From Betaproteobacteria bacterium (GTDB lineage Bacteria; Pseudomonadota; Gammaproteobacteria; Burkholderiales; Casimicrobiaceae): 5,790 bases of DNA. The position numbers were made by a program, and so were the translations under genes. Below are positions 1 to 5,790 of the stretch, one piece after another. The DNA is taken from positions 6,404 to 12,193 of the forward strand of contig VBDA01000180.1 of NCBI GenBank assembly GCA_005883655.1, in the 5' to 3' direction. Numbering within the stretch: position 1 is the first letter of the stretch; the number at the start of each line of letters is the position of its first letter. The notes under the pieces were generated by a model. The model was not told where the DNA came from and did not search any database. It saw nothing but the letters and a program-made list of their open reading frames with translations.

Positions 1-798
1 TTTTCTGGAGTCCCTGGCGATGAGAGCGTTGGCCTCGTTCATGGCCGCGATGAATGCGGCGCACAGCTTCGGGTTGGCCTCGAAAAACTTTCGCGTGGTG
101 TAGGTCATGTCGACGGTGATATCGCCGAGGATGTCGACCGTGTTGAACACGCGGTGCAAGCCCGGCGTCGCGTCCTCGATGTAGGAGAACGGTGGCGATG
201 CCATGTGGCTGTTGATCTCGCCCCTGCCCGATAGCAGCACCGTGAGCGCATCGGGGTGTGGAAGGCCGACCGTGATCGAGTCGAGCTTGGCGTAATTGAC
301 GTCGCCGAATTCCTTGGCGGCGACCATGTGCAGCATCACCGCCGGCAGTGAGGTCTTGATGCCCGGAACCGCGATGCGGTCCTTGTCGGAAAAATCCTTG
401 AGCGACTTGATGTTGGGATTGCGGGTCATCAGGTATAACGATGACGAGCTCATCCCGGACAAGCCGCGGATTTCCAGCGCCGGATTGTCCTTCGCCTTCG
501 CCCACAGCGTCAGAAAGCCCGGGACGCCGATCGAAGCGATGTCGAGCGCGCCCGACAGCATCGCGTCGTTGATGACATTGCCGCCGTCGAGCACCACATA
601 CGTTGCCTTGACCTCGCCCAGACCCGCCGCCCTGGCGTTTTTTTCGACCAGCTTCTCGCTGGCCATGACCATCAGCGGCAGATAGAGCACGCCATAGCCG
701 TGCGAGATGCGGACCTCCGAGACCTCGGCGCAGGCGCCGGTGGTGACAATCGATCCAAGGAAAAAAAAGACGAGCGCGCGTAGTGTGGATGAGAACAT
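1..798 (-). CDS. NitT/TauT-family ABC transporter periplasmic substrate-binding protein, 3' end cut by window
   Basis: Partial gene; the first 266 residues are present and the frame stays open to the left edge. It resembles the NMT1/SsuA/TauA-like solute-binding proteins that deliver small substrates (sulfonates, nitrate, thiamine-precursor-like molecules) to an ABC importer from the periplasm; family members are usually about 320-340 aa. Residues 1-24 form a signal peptide: Arg7, a hydrophobic stretch at 8-18, and an Ala-Cys-Ala site before Glu25 that suits signal peptidase I. Cys23 is not in a good lipobox. The mature protein opens with VRISHGYGVLYLPLMVM, typical of this family, followed by a GGNVINDAMLSGALDIASIG region that fits the binding lobe. 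The ATG start (796-798) is preceded by a weak GAGA, 33 nt after the lipA stop, so co-transcription with lipA is likely. No permease or ATPase gene is visible; they could lie beyond the left edge. The substrate cannot be read from sequence. Confidence 0.85.
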   Translation of the reverse strand, partial: MFSSTLRALVFFFLGSIVTTGACAEVSEVRISHGYGVLYLPLMVMASEKLVEKNARAAGLGEVKATYVVLDGGNVINDAMLSGALDIASIGVPGFLTLWAKAKDNPALEIRGLSGMSSSSLYLMTRNPNIKSLKDFSDKDRIAVPGIKTSLPAVMLHMVAAKEFGDVNYAKLDSITVGLPHPDALTVLLSGRGEINSHMASPPFSYIEDATPGLHRVFNTVDILGDITVDMTYTTRKFFEANPKLCAAFIAAMNEANALIARDSRK

Positions 799-831
799 CG
801 GGGTTTTCTCAGGCGCGATCCGCGAACGGGT

Positions 832-1821
832 TTAAATGTCAGCACCGAGGACGCCGTGCGCCTGCTGGTCGGCCTGATACGAAGAGCGGACCATCGCGCC
901 GACCGCGGCGTGCGCGAAACCCAGCCGATAGGCTTCCCGCTCGAACAGGGCAAACACGTCGGGATGCACGTAGCGCAGCACTGGCAGGTGCGAGGCGCTC
1001 GGCTGCAGATATTGGCCGATGGTAAGCATGTCGATCCTGTGCGCGCGCATGTCGCGCATCGCGTCGAGGATCTCGTCGTCGGTCTCCCCCAGACCTACCA
1101 TCAGGCCGGACTTGGTCGGGATGCAGGGAAACCTCGACTTGAACTGATCCAATAGCTCGAGCGAATGGGCATAGTCGGCGCCCGGGCGCGCCTGCTTGTA
1201 CAGGCGCGGGACGGTCTCAAGGTTGTGATTCATCACGTCAGGGGGCGCCACGCTGAGAACGTCGAGAGCGCGCGCAAGGCGGCCCCGGAAATCGGGAACC
1301 AGCACCTCGATACGCGTCGCCGGTGAATGCTTACGCACGGCACGGATACAGTCGACGAAATGCTGCGCGCCGCCGTCACGCAGATCGTCGCGATCGACGC
1401 TGGTGATCACGACGTAGCTAAGCTTCAGCGCGGCAATTGTCTTGGCCAGGTTCAGCGGCTCTTCGGCATCGAGTGGCAGCGGACGTCCGTGTCCGACGTC
1501 GCAAAACGGACAGCGTCGCGTGCAAAGCTCGCCCATGATCATGAACGTCGCCGTGCCTTTGCCGAAGCACTCGCCGATGTTCGGACAGGACGCTTCTTCG
1601 CAAACGGTATGGAGATTGTGCTCCCGCAGGATCCGCTTGATGTCGTAAAAGCGGGGCGAGGATGGCGCCCGCGCGCGTATCCACGAGGGCTTTTGCAGCC
1701 GCTCCGCGACTACGACTTTTATGGGAATTCGCGCGGTCTTGGCGCTGCCCTTGTGCTTGACCCCGGCGGATGCGGACGGAAGGTAGCCTTTCTCTTCCGG
1801 AGCGGAGGCGATATCGCTCAT
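832..1821 (-). CDS. lipA: Lipoyl synthase (radical SAM)
   Basis: Lipoyl synthase inserts two sulfur atoms at C6 and C8 of protein-bound octanoyl groups, finishing the lipoyl cofactor on E2 subunits and the glycine-cleavage H protein in the cytoplasm. The 329-aa protein has every expected motif. The auxiliary 4Fe-4S cluster, which is sacrificed as sulfur donor, is bound by Cys74, Cys79 and Cys85 (CEEASCPNIGEC), and by the serine motif RSSY at 312-315 near the C terminus. The radical SAM cluster is bound by Cys100, Cys104 and Cys107 (CTRRCPFC). SVDRDDLRDGGAQHF, MNHNLETV and KSGLMVGLGET are also family signatures. The N-terminal 25 or so residues are variable. The start ATG overlaps the lipB stop as ATGA, which implies translational coupling and fixes the start; the Shine-Dalgarno sequence is weak. 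Length and motifs look intact and functional. Confidence 0.98.
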   Translation of the reverse strand: MSDIASAPEEKGYLPSASAGVKHKGSAKTARIPIKVVVAERLQKPSWIRARAPSSPRFYDIKRILREHNLHTVCEEASCPNIGECFGKGTATFMIMGELCTRRCPFCDVGHGRPLPLDAEEPLNLAKTIAALKLSYVVITSVDRDDLRDGGAQHFVDCIRAVRKHSPATRIEVLVPDFRGRLARALDVLSVAPPDVMNHNLETVPRLYKQARPGADYAHSLELLDQFKSRFPCIPTKSGLMVGLGETDDEILDAMRDMRAHRIDMLTIGQYLQPSASHLPVLRYVHPDVFALFEREAYRLGFAHAAVGAMVRSSYQADQQAHGVLGADI

Positions 1822-2453
1822 CGACTTTTTCGCTCGATGGCGGCAATCGCCTGGGTCACATTGCTCATCAGGCGCTCTTCGATCTCGGTGCGCGATGCGT
1901 GCACATCAAGATCACGGAGCTGCGTCACGGCGAGCCCGCGATAACCGCAGGGGTCGATGTCATTGAACGGCGCGAGGTCCATGTCTAAATTGAGCGCGAA
2001 GCCGTGGTAGGTGCAGCCGTTGCGGACCTTGAGACCGAGCGCGGCGACTTTGGCCTCCCGGCCGTCGCGCTTGACGTAGACGCCCGGCGCATCGCGCCGG
2101 CCGTATGCCTCGATCCCATAGGAATCGACCAATTTTATCACGGCGCTCTCGATCGCCTCGACCAGCTGCCGCACGCCGAGCCGAAGTCGCTTGAGATCGA
2201 TCAGCAGATAGACGACGAGTTGACCCGGCCCGTGATAAGTGATCTGTCCCCCTCGATCGACCTTCAGAACCGGAATCGTATTCGCGCGCAAAATGTGCTC
2301 GGGGCGAGCGGCGAGTCCGAGCGTGTACACCGGCGCGTGCTCGGTAAGCCAAACCTCGTCTGTCGTGTCAGGAGTGCGGGCATCGGTGAACGCCTGCATC
2401 GCGCGCCAAGTGCGCGTGTAATCTGTCCGCCCGAGACGTCTCAGCGCGGGCAC
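1818..2453 (-). CDS. lipB: Lipoyl(octanoyl) transferase
   Basis: LipB moves octanoate from octanoyl-ACP to the target lysine of lipoyl domains, making the substrate that LipA then thiolates. Counting from the longest open frame (TTG at 2552, 244 aa), the signature DRGGQITYHGPGQ lies at 99-111, catalytic Lys168 is in AKVAALGLKV, NGCTYHG follows at 178-184, and nucleophile Cys202 is in DPCGYRG. The Lys-Cys spacing of 34 equals that of the Mycobacterium tuberculosis enzyme (Lys142, Cys176). I prefer the GTG at 2451-2453 as start: it gives 211 aa, a usual LipB length, begins just before the conserved RRLGRTDY block, and has AAGAGG 12 nt upstream. The 33 residues before it (TTG start, no visible ribosome site) look unconserved, though the TTG would place lipB only 21 nt after the ybeD stop. 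The 3' end overlaps lipA by 4 nt. Confidence 0.95.
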   Translation of the reverse strand: MPALRRLGRTDYTRTWRAMQAFTDARTPDTTDEVWLTEHAPVYTLGLAARPEHILRANTIPVLKVDRGGQITYHGPGQLVVYLLIDLKRLRLGVRQLVEAIESAVIKLVDSYGIEAYGRRDAPGVYVKRDGREAKVAALGLKVRNGCTYHGFALNLDMDLAPFNDIDPCGYRGLAVTQLRDLDVHASRTEIEERLMSNVTQAIAAIERKSR

Positions 2454-2573
2454 ATAACTGTCGGACCTCTTGCCGCCCACGCCAGCTGCGTCAGCGAAGG
2501 GTGGCACGGACGCGGCTTCGTTCAAGGCTAGCGGCCAGTAATGTCCCGACAACGAATGGGGCGTCGCAGCGCC

Positions 2574-2834
2574 CTAAAGAACCATCACGACCTGCGGATG
2601 CCCCGAGAGCTCGCGGTAGAGTTCATCGAGCTGCTCGCGGGAGCTCGCATTCACCACGCACGTCAGCGACAGGTACTTGCCCTCACGCGAAGCCCTCATT
2701 TCCATGGTCGAGCTGTCGAAGTCGGGGACGTGGCGCAGCACGATATCGAGCACCAGTTGCGCGAACCCGTCTTCGGTGCGGCCCATGATCTTGATCGGGA
2801 ACGAACACGGAAACTCGAGCAGCGATTCGGCCAT
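2574..2834 (-). CDS. ybeD: DUF493 / UPF0250 protein, YbeD family
   Basis: Small cytoplasmic protein of about 86 aa, close to the 87 aa of E. coli YbeD. The sequence MAESLLEFPCSFPIKIMGRT, then FAQLVLDIVLRHVPDF, SREGKYLSLTCVV and a C-terminal ELYRELSGHPQVVMVL match the family well. YbeD has an alpha/beta fold like ACT regulatory domains, and a role near lipoate synthesis has been suggested from structure and from its constant position next to lipB; its molecular function is not established. I chose the ATG at 2832-2834 because GGAAAAG lies just upstream and it matches the family N terminus; an in-frame ATG at 2844-2846 would add four residues (MEKT). The frame stays open back to 3074, but that part overlaps cfa and reads as Arg/Ser/Cys-rich noise. 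It starts about 60 nt after the cfa stop. Confidence 0.92.
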   Translation of the reverse strand: MAESLLEFPCSFPIKIMGRTEDGFAQLVLDIVLRHVPDFDSSTMEMRASREGKYLSLTCVVNASSREQLDELYRELSGHPQVVMVL

Positions 2835-2895
2835 GGTCTTTTCCATCGCTCGAATATGGGGGCGGACATGTCGCGCGCAAGCGCCGGCGCTTCTG

Positions 2896-4107
2896 CTACG
2901 GGCGATACATGTACTCGCGGGTCGGCGGATGCGGCAAACGCCCGCCGGGCAAGGGTTTGCCCGCGAGCACCTGGAAAATCGACAGCCAGCCGCGCTCGAA
3001 TGCGTGAGCCGAGCCTGCGAGGTAAATCCGCCAGATGCGGAATTTTTCCTCTCCGACTTCGCGACGGGCAGCATCGGCGTTTGCCTCGAGCCGGTCGACC
3101 CAATGCGTGAGAGTGCGCGCGTAATGCTCGCGCAAGGCTTCCGCGTCGACGACTTCCAGTCCTTCCGAGGCCAAGCCCTGGACGACCCGGGAAACGTGCA
3201 CGAGCTGGCCGCCGGGAAAGATGTATTCCTCGACGAAGTCGCCGATGCCGCTGCCCAGGCTTTCTACGCCGAGCTGATTCTGAGTGATGCCGTGGTTGAG
3301 AACCCATCCTCCGGGCTTGAGGGCCCGGTATATTTTCCCGAAGTAGCGCGGGAAATTATGCTCGCCGACATGCTCGAACATGCCGATGCTGGCGATCTTG
3401 TCGTACGCGGCGTCCGCCGGCAGATCGGTGTAGTCGAGCAGTTGCACCCGTACGCGCCCGCTCAGGCCCAGCTCGGAGATCTTGGCGTTGACATAGTCGT
3501 ACTGATTTTGAGAGAGCGTGATGCCGGTCGCGTTGACGCGATAGTTCTCTGCGGCCCAGAAGATCAAAGCGCCCCAACCGCATCCAATATCCAGGAATTC
3601 TTCGCCCGGCTGCAAGCGGAGCTTGCGGCAGATGAGATCGAGCTTTTGCGCCTGAGCCTGGTCGAGCGTATCGGCATCGCTCTTGAAGTACGCGCATGAA
3701 TACACCATGCGCTCGTCGAGCCAGAGTCGATAGAACGGGTTCGAGACGTCGTAGTGATGCTGGATATTGGTCTTGTTGCTGCGATGCTGATGCCACCACG
3801 CGCGGAGGCGAGCGCGCACCTCGTCGCGACCGTGGGTCACCTGCCCGACCAGCGCCTCCGCGATGGCGAGCACGCGTCGTGCACCCCCGGAGAAATCGAT
3901 GTCGTTATGGACATAAGCGCGCGCCAGCTTGCCAAGCTCAGGCGACGCGAGTGCCCTGACTCCGTTCCAGTTGCGGGCGTAGACATCCACCTCCGGAGTC
4001 GCTGAGAGCGCGACGCGGCCCCCGTCTGGCAGCACTACCGCCACGGGAATATCGCGACCGCCGTAGCGGCTTTCAACGATTTTGGAGAGCGGCTCTTTCA
4101 TACCCAT
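2896..4107 (-). CDS. cfa: Cyclopropane-fatty-acyl-phospholipid synthase (SAM-dependent)
   Basis: Transfers a methylene from S-adenosylmethionine to cis double bonds of membrane phospholipid acyl chains, usually a stationary-phase or acid/stress response at the inner membrane. Numbered from the TTG at 4128 (410 aa), an N-terminal domain of about 115 residues is followed by NIQHHYDVSNPFYRLWLD (121-138) and YSCAYF (143-148), the SAM-binding LDIGCGWGAL (179-188), FEHVGEHN (251-258), LNHGIT (277-282), FPGGQL (304-309) and HYARTLTHW (335-343). Residues matching the bicarbonate-site set of E. coli Cfa are Cys145, Glu252, His279, Ile281 and Tyr336, with identical spacing between Glu, His and Ile. The position of E. 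coli Cys354 is Ser373 (GSAHAFERGW), which is unusual. The start is unsure: ATG at 4107 or 4101, or TTG at 4128, none with a clear ribosome site. It sits between dat and ybeD, where I would not expect it. A long frame on the opposite strand is only its shadow. Confidence 0.94.
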   Translation of the reverse strand: MGMKEPLSKIVESRYGGRDIPVAVVLPDGGRVALSATPEVDVYARNWNGVRALASPELGKLARAYVHNDIDFSGGARRVLAIAEALVGQVTHGRDEVRARLRAWWHQHRSNKTNIQHHYDVSNPFYRLWLDERMVYSCAYFKSDADTLDQAQAQKLDLICRKLRLQPGEEFLDIGCGWGALIFWAAENYRVNATGITLSQNQYDYVNAKISELGLSGRVRVQLLDYTDLPADAAYDKIASIGMFEHVGEHNFPRYFGKIYRALKPGGWVLNHGITQNQLGVESLGSGIGDFVEEYIFPGGQLVHVSRVVQGLASEGLEVVDAEALREHYARTLTHWVDRLEANADAARREVGEEKFRIWRIYLAGSAHAFERGWLSIFQVLAGKPLPGGRLPHPPTREYMYRP

Positions 4108-4139
4108 TGAAGGTGCGAACGGGAGCAAGCGCTATTGGA

Positions 4140-4168
4140 ATTCTAACTCGCGTCCGGCTAAATTGCAG
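4140..4168 (-). promoter_or_regulatory. Possible sigma70-type promoter before cfa
   Basis: Read on the minus strand, CTGCAA (4168-4163) and TAGAAT (4145-4140) are separated by 17 nt. The -10 box matches 5 of 6 consensus bases but the -35 only 3 of 6. It would start transcription roughly 25 nt before the cfa ATG at 4107. This is the only sizeable gap inside the gene row, so a separate promoter for cfa makes sense, but the match is weak and could be chance. Confidence 0.2.
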
Positions 4169-4213
4169 CAGGATCAGTTTGTAGGACGCCGACTGACGCG
4201 ATGATCATTCGTC

Positions 4214-4230
4214 GTATGCCTGGGGCATAC
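4214..4230. repeat. Perfect 7-bp inverted repeat with 3-nt loop in the dat-cfa gap
   Basis: GTATGCC, three bases, GGCATAC: a perfect hairpin or operator-like palindrome, 24 nt after the dat stop and about 107 nt before the cfa start. No T-run follows on either strand, so it is not a standard Rho-independent terminator. An 8-bp palindrome (ATGATCAT, 4201-4208) lies next to it. It may be an operator for cfa, an RNA hairpin protecting or ending the dat message, or chance. Confidence 0.4.
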
Positions 4231-4254
4231 CGTCCGCATTGCAAAAGCGAATCT

Positions 4255-5098
4255 CTATTGACTGCTCCGGGACTTGCTCGCCTGAAAGAGCTCGTACATC
4301 TTGCGAAACACCGGCCCAGGCGAACCGCCGGCAAAGGATTTCCCGTCGACGGTAGTAACGGCGAGCACTTCCTTGGTCGATGACGACAGCCACATTTCAT
4401 CCGCCGCGAGAGCTTCGTCGCGGGAAATCGGGCGAACCTCCACCGCCAAGCCGCCGCCGCGCGCCAGCTCGAACGCTGCGTCATAAGTTATACCCGGCAA
4501 GATCTGATTGTCCTTGGGCGGACCGAGGATGACTCCGTCGCGCACGATGAACACGTTCGACGCCGAAGCCTCGGTCAGAAAGCCATTGCGAAAAAGTACC
4601 GTCTGCCGCGCCGGCGTCGGTCGCACGCTGCCGCGCCAGCACATTGCCCAAAAGCGAAATCGTCTTCAGGTCGCAATGCAGCCAGCGCTCGTCGATCGCG
4701 GTGACGACAGCGACGCCGCGTTCGACCTGTTCCGCGGTCGGCAGTGAGAGCGGATTGCTCATCATGAAGACCGTCGGTGCGACGTCCAAGGGAAAGGAAT
4801 GGTCACGCTTGGCAACGCCGCGAGTCACCTGAAAGTACACTCCCTGATCGTCGAACGGAGTGCGCGCGACAAGCTCGCGGATGATCGATTCCCATTCGGC
4901 CTCGGTATGAGGGTTCACCATTCTGATGCCATCGAGGCTGCGCTGCAGACGAGCGAGATGCTGTCGCAGGCGAAAGGGCTGTCGATGGTAGACGGGAATC
5001 AATTCATATACGCCGTCGCCATAGATGAAGCCGCGATCGAGTACGGAGATTTTCGCGTCTTCAAGCGGCAGAAAGCGGCCATTGAGATATACGGTCAT
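4255..5098 (-). pseudogene. dat: D-amino acid aminotransferase (PLP fold type IV), interrupted by a frameshift
   Basis: Converts D-alanine plus 2-oxoglutarate to pyruvate plus D-glutamate in the cytoplasm. The ATG at 5096-5098 begins MTVYLNGRFLPLEDAKISVL, the family N terminus; an in-frame stop lies just upstream, and no ribosome site is visible. Tyr31, Arg98 and His100 match the substrate-carboxylate trap of the Bacillus D-amino acid transaminase by number, and Lys145 (HCDLKTISLLGN) is the PLP lysine, so D-amino acids are favoured over branched-chain or aminodeoxychorismate substrates. Homology in the first frame ends at ATDAGA (codon 4609-4607) and resumes in another frame at QTVLFRNGFLTEASASNVFI (from 4605), running to the stop at 4255. 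Joined, the protein would be about 280 aa, normal for the family. As written, the first frame ends at 4481 after 205 aa with a nonsense tail. A true mutation or a sequencing/assembly error are both possible. Confidence 0.88.
4603..4637. repeat. 10-bp direct repeat flanking and covering the dat frame break
   Basis: CTGCCGCGCC occurs at 4603-4612 and again at 4628-4637, a period of 25 bp. On the coding strand both read GGCGCGGCAG. The left copy contains the point where the dat reading frame breaks (4605-4610). The upstream copy encodes the conserved LARQ segment in the proper frame. Confidence 0.8.
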
Positions 5099-5174
5099 GA
5101 GCGCGTGTCAGGCTTCATGGAGATGGTGTGCTAGACGTGGGCATCGATGCAGCCGCGCCGATGCGCCGGATTCA

Positions 5175-5790
5175 TCATTTGAACCACAATCGGATGGTGT
5201 CCCACGCACGCCCGAACAGGCCCGTGAGCGGCACCTCCTCCAAGGCAACCAGCGGGTACTCTCCGACCGGTTTGGTGTCGAGCGTGACCTTGACCAAGCC
5301 GACGCGCTGTCCGCGCGTGATCGGCGCAACCAGCGGCTCGATTGCCTCCAGCGTGAGCTTCAGCTGCGGCGCCTGGCCCTTGGGCAGGGTCACGTATTGG
5401 TCAACGACGAAGCCGGCGGGGACCGAGTCCGTCGCGCCCTTCCATACCTTGAGCGCGCTGACCTGCGCGCCGTTCTGATAGAGCTGCACCGTGTCGTAGA
5501 ACTGGAATCCGTAATTGAGCAGCTTCTGGGCCTCACTCGCGCGCGCCGCATCGGACGCCGCGCCTAGCACCACGGCAAGCAGCCGCCGAGGGCCACGCTT
5601 CGCCGACGCGATCAGACAATAGCCCGCAGCGTCGGTAAATCCGGTCTTGACGCCGTCGACGTACGGGTCGCTCCAGAGCAGCCGATTGCGATTCGATTGC
5701 GTGATGTTGTTGTAGCGGTAGTCCTTGATCGAATAAAGCGGGTAATACTCCGGGAAATCCCGGATGACGGCCGCGGCGATCAGCCCGAGG
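5175..5790 (-). CDS. dacA: D-alanyl-D-alanine carboxypeptidase (PBP5/6 family), 5' end cut by window
   Basis: Low-molecular-weight penicillin-binding protein that removes the terminal D-Ala from peptidoglycan pentapeptides in the periplasm. The frame is open to the right edge, giving the last 204 residues; the catalytic SxxK and SxN motifs must lie outside. The third active-site motif is present as Lys48-Thr-Gly in DGVKTGFTDAAGYCLIASAK (counted from the first full codon), preceded by NITQSNRNRLLW, typical of the family. From about residue 75 a PBP5 C-terminal beta domain follows (LLNYGFQFYDTVQLYQNG), ending in LFGRAWDTIRLWFK, an amphipathic tail of the kind that anchors these enzymes to the inner-membrane surface. 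The gene stops 76 nt before dat; D-Ala it releases is a substrate for Dat. A GTG inside (5571-5573) can open a shorter frame, but it falls within the conserved domain and is not a start. Confidence 0.96.
   Translation of the reverse strand, partial: LGLIAAAVIRDFPEYYPLYSIKDYRYNNITQSNRNRLLWSDPYVDGVKTGFTDAAGYCLIASAKRGPRRLLAVVLGAASDAARASEAQKLLNYGFQFYDTVQLYQNGAQVSALKVWKGATDSVPAGFVVDQYVTLPKGQAPQLKLTLEAIEPLVAPITRGQRVGLVKVTLDTKPVGEYPLVALEEVPLTGLFGRAWDTIRLWFK

Noticed and set aside
799..831. A terminator between lipA and the binding-protein gene
   Set aside because: Only a tiny CGCG-GAT-CGCG symmetry is present, with no T-run on the coding strand; 33 nt is a normal operon spacing.
2004..2531. A 175-codon plus-strand open frame opposite lipB, and similar ones opposite lipA and the binding-protein gene
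   Set aside because: These are shadows of conserved minus-strand genes; their translations resemble no family I know and are rich in Arg, Ala and Ser.
2677..3699. A 340-codon open frame on the plus strand opposite cfa
   Set aside because: It mirrors the codon pattern of cfa in high-GC DNA, has no recognisable domain, and cfa itself is unmistakable.
4158..4484. A 108-codon minus-strand open frame across the end of dat and the dat-cfa gap
   Set aside because: It runs in a different frame from the clear aminotransferase homology, and its translation is Arg-rich with no family match.
4600..4612. Programmed ribosomal frameshifting to explain the split dat
   Set aside because: There is no known slippery motif, stimulatory hairpin or in-frame stop at the shift point, and frameshifting is not known for this family; mutation or sequence error is simpler.
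5096..5119. A 7-codon mini-ORF (MKPDTRS) whose stop overlaps the dat start as ATGA
   Set aside because: It has no ribosome site of its own and is too short to tell from chance; translational coupling cannot be argued from this alone.
5141..5164. A 6-bp inverted repeat (GCATCG / CGATGC, 12-nt loop) between dacA and dat as a terminator
   Set aside because: The stem is short, the loop is long and no T-run follows; half of it comes from a self-palindromic GCATCGATGC.

Overview
The window reads as a piece of a high-GC betaproteobacterial chromosome. The basis is the gene order D-alanyl-D-alanine carboxypeptidase, D-amino acid aminotransferase, DUF493 (YbeD), lipB, lipA, which I know as a common arrangement in Burkholderiales, Rhodocyclales and Nitrosomonadales, together with the betaproteobacterial look of the LipA protein. 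Genus or species cannot be judged. The broken dat gene and the window cut at both ends would fit an environmental or metagenomic contig, but this is inference.

All seven genes lie on the minus strand, so transcription runs from the right edge to the left. In that order they are: the 3' part of dacA (5175-5790, 5' end outside); dat, a D-amino acid aminotransferase split by a frameshift near 4605-4610; a cyclopropane-fatty-acyl-phospholipid synthase (cfa-like, 2896 to about 4107); a ybeD/DUF493 gene (2574 to about 2834); lipB (1818 to about 2453); lipA (832-1821); and the 5' part of a gene for a NitT/TauT-type periplasmic substrate-binding protein (1-798, 3' end outside). Spacing is tight (lipB and lipA overlap by 4 nt in ATGA; lipA to the binding protein is 33 nt), and I see no convincing terminator. 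One long operon is plausible, perhaps with an extra promoter in the 147-nt gap before cfa. No stretch over 300 bases lacks a gene.

Functionally there are two linked themes. DacA trims D-Ala from peptidoglycan stem peptides, and Dat can turn D-Ala into pyruvate while making D-Glu. LipB and LipA then build the lipoyl cofactor of pyruvate and 2-oxoglutarate dehydrogenase, with YbeD as a small ACT-like partner of unproven role. The CFA synthase, which modifies membrane phospholipids, interrupts this otherwise familiar order.

I found no sign of a wholly new system. The points worth a second look are the cfa insertion, the dat frameshift inside a copy of a 10-bp direct repeat, a Cys-to-Ser change at a conserved CFA synthase position, and the transport-type binding protein directly behind lipA.
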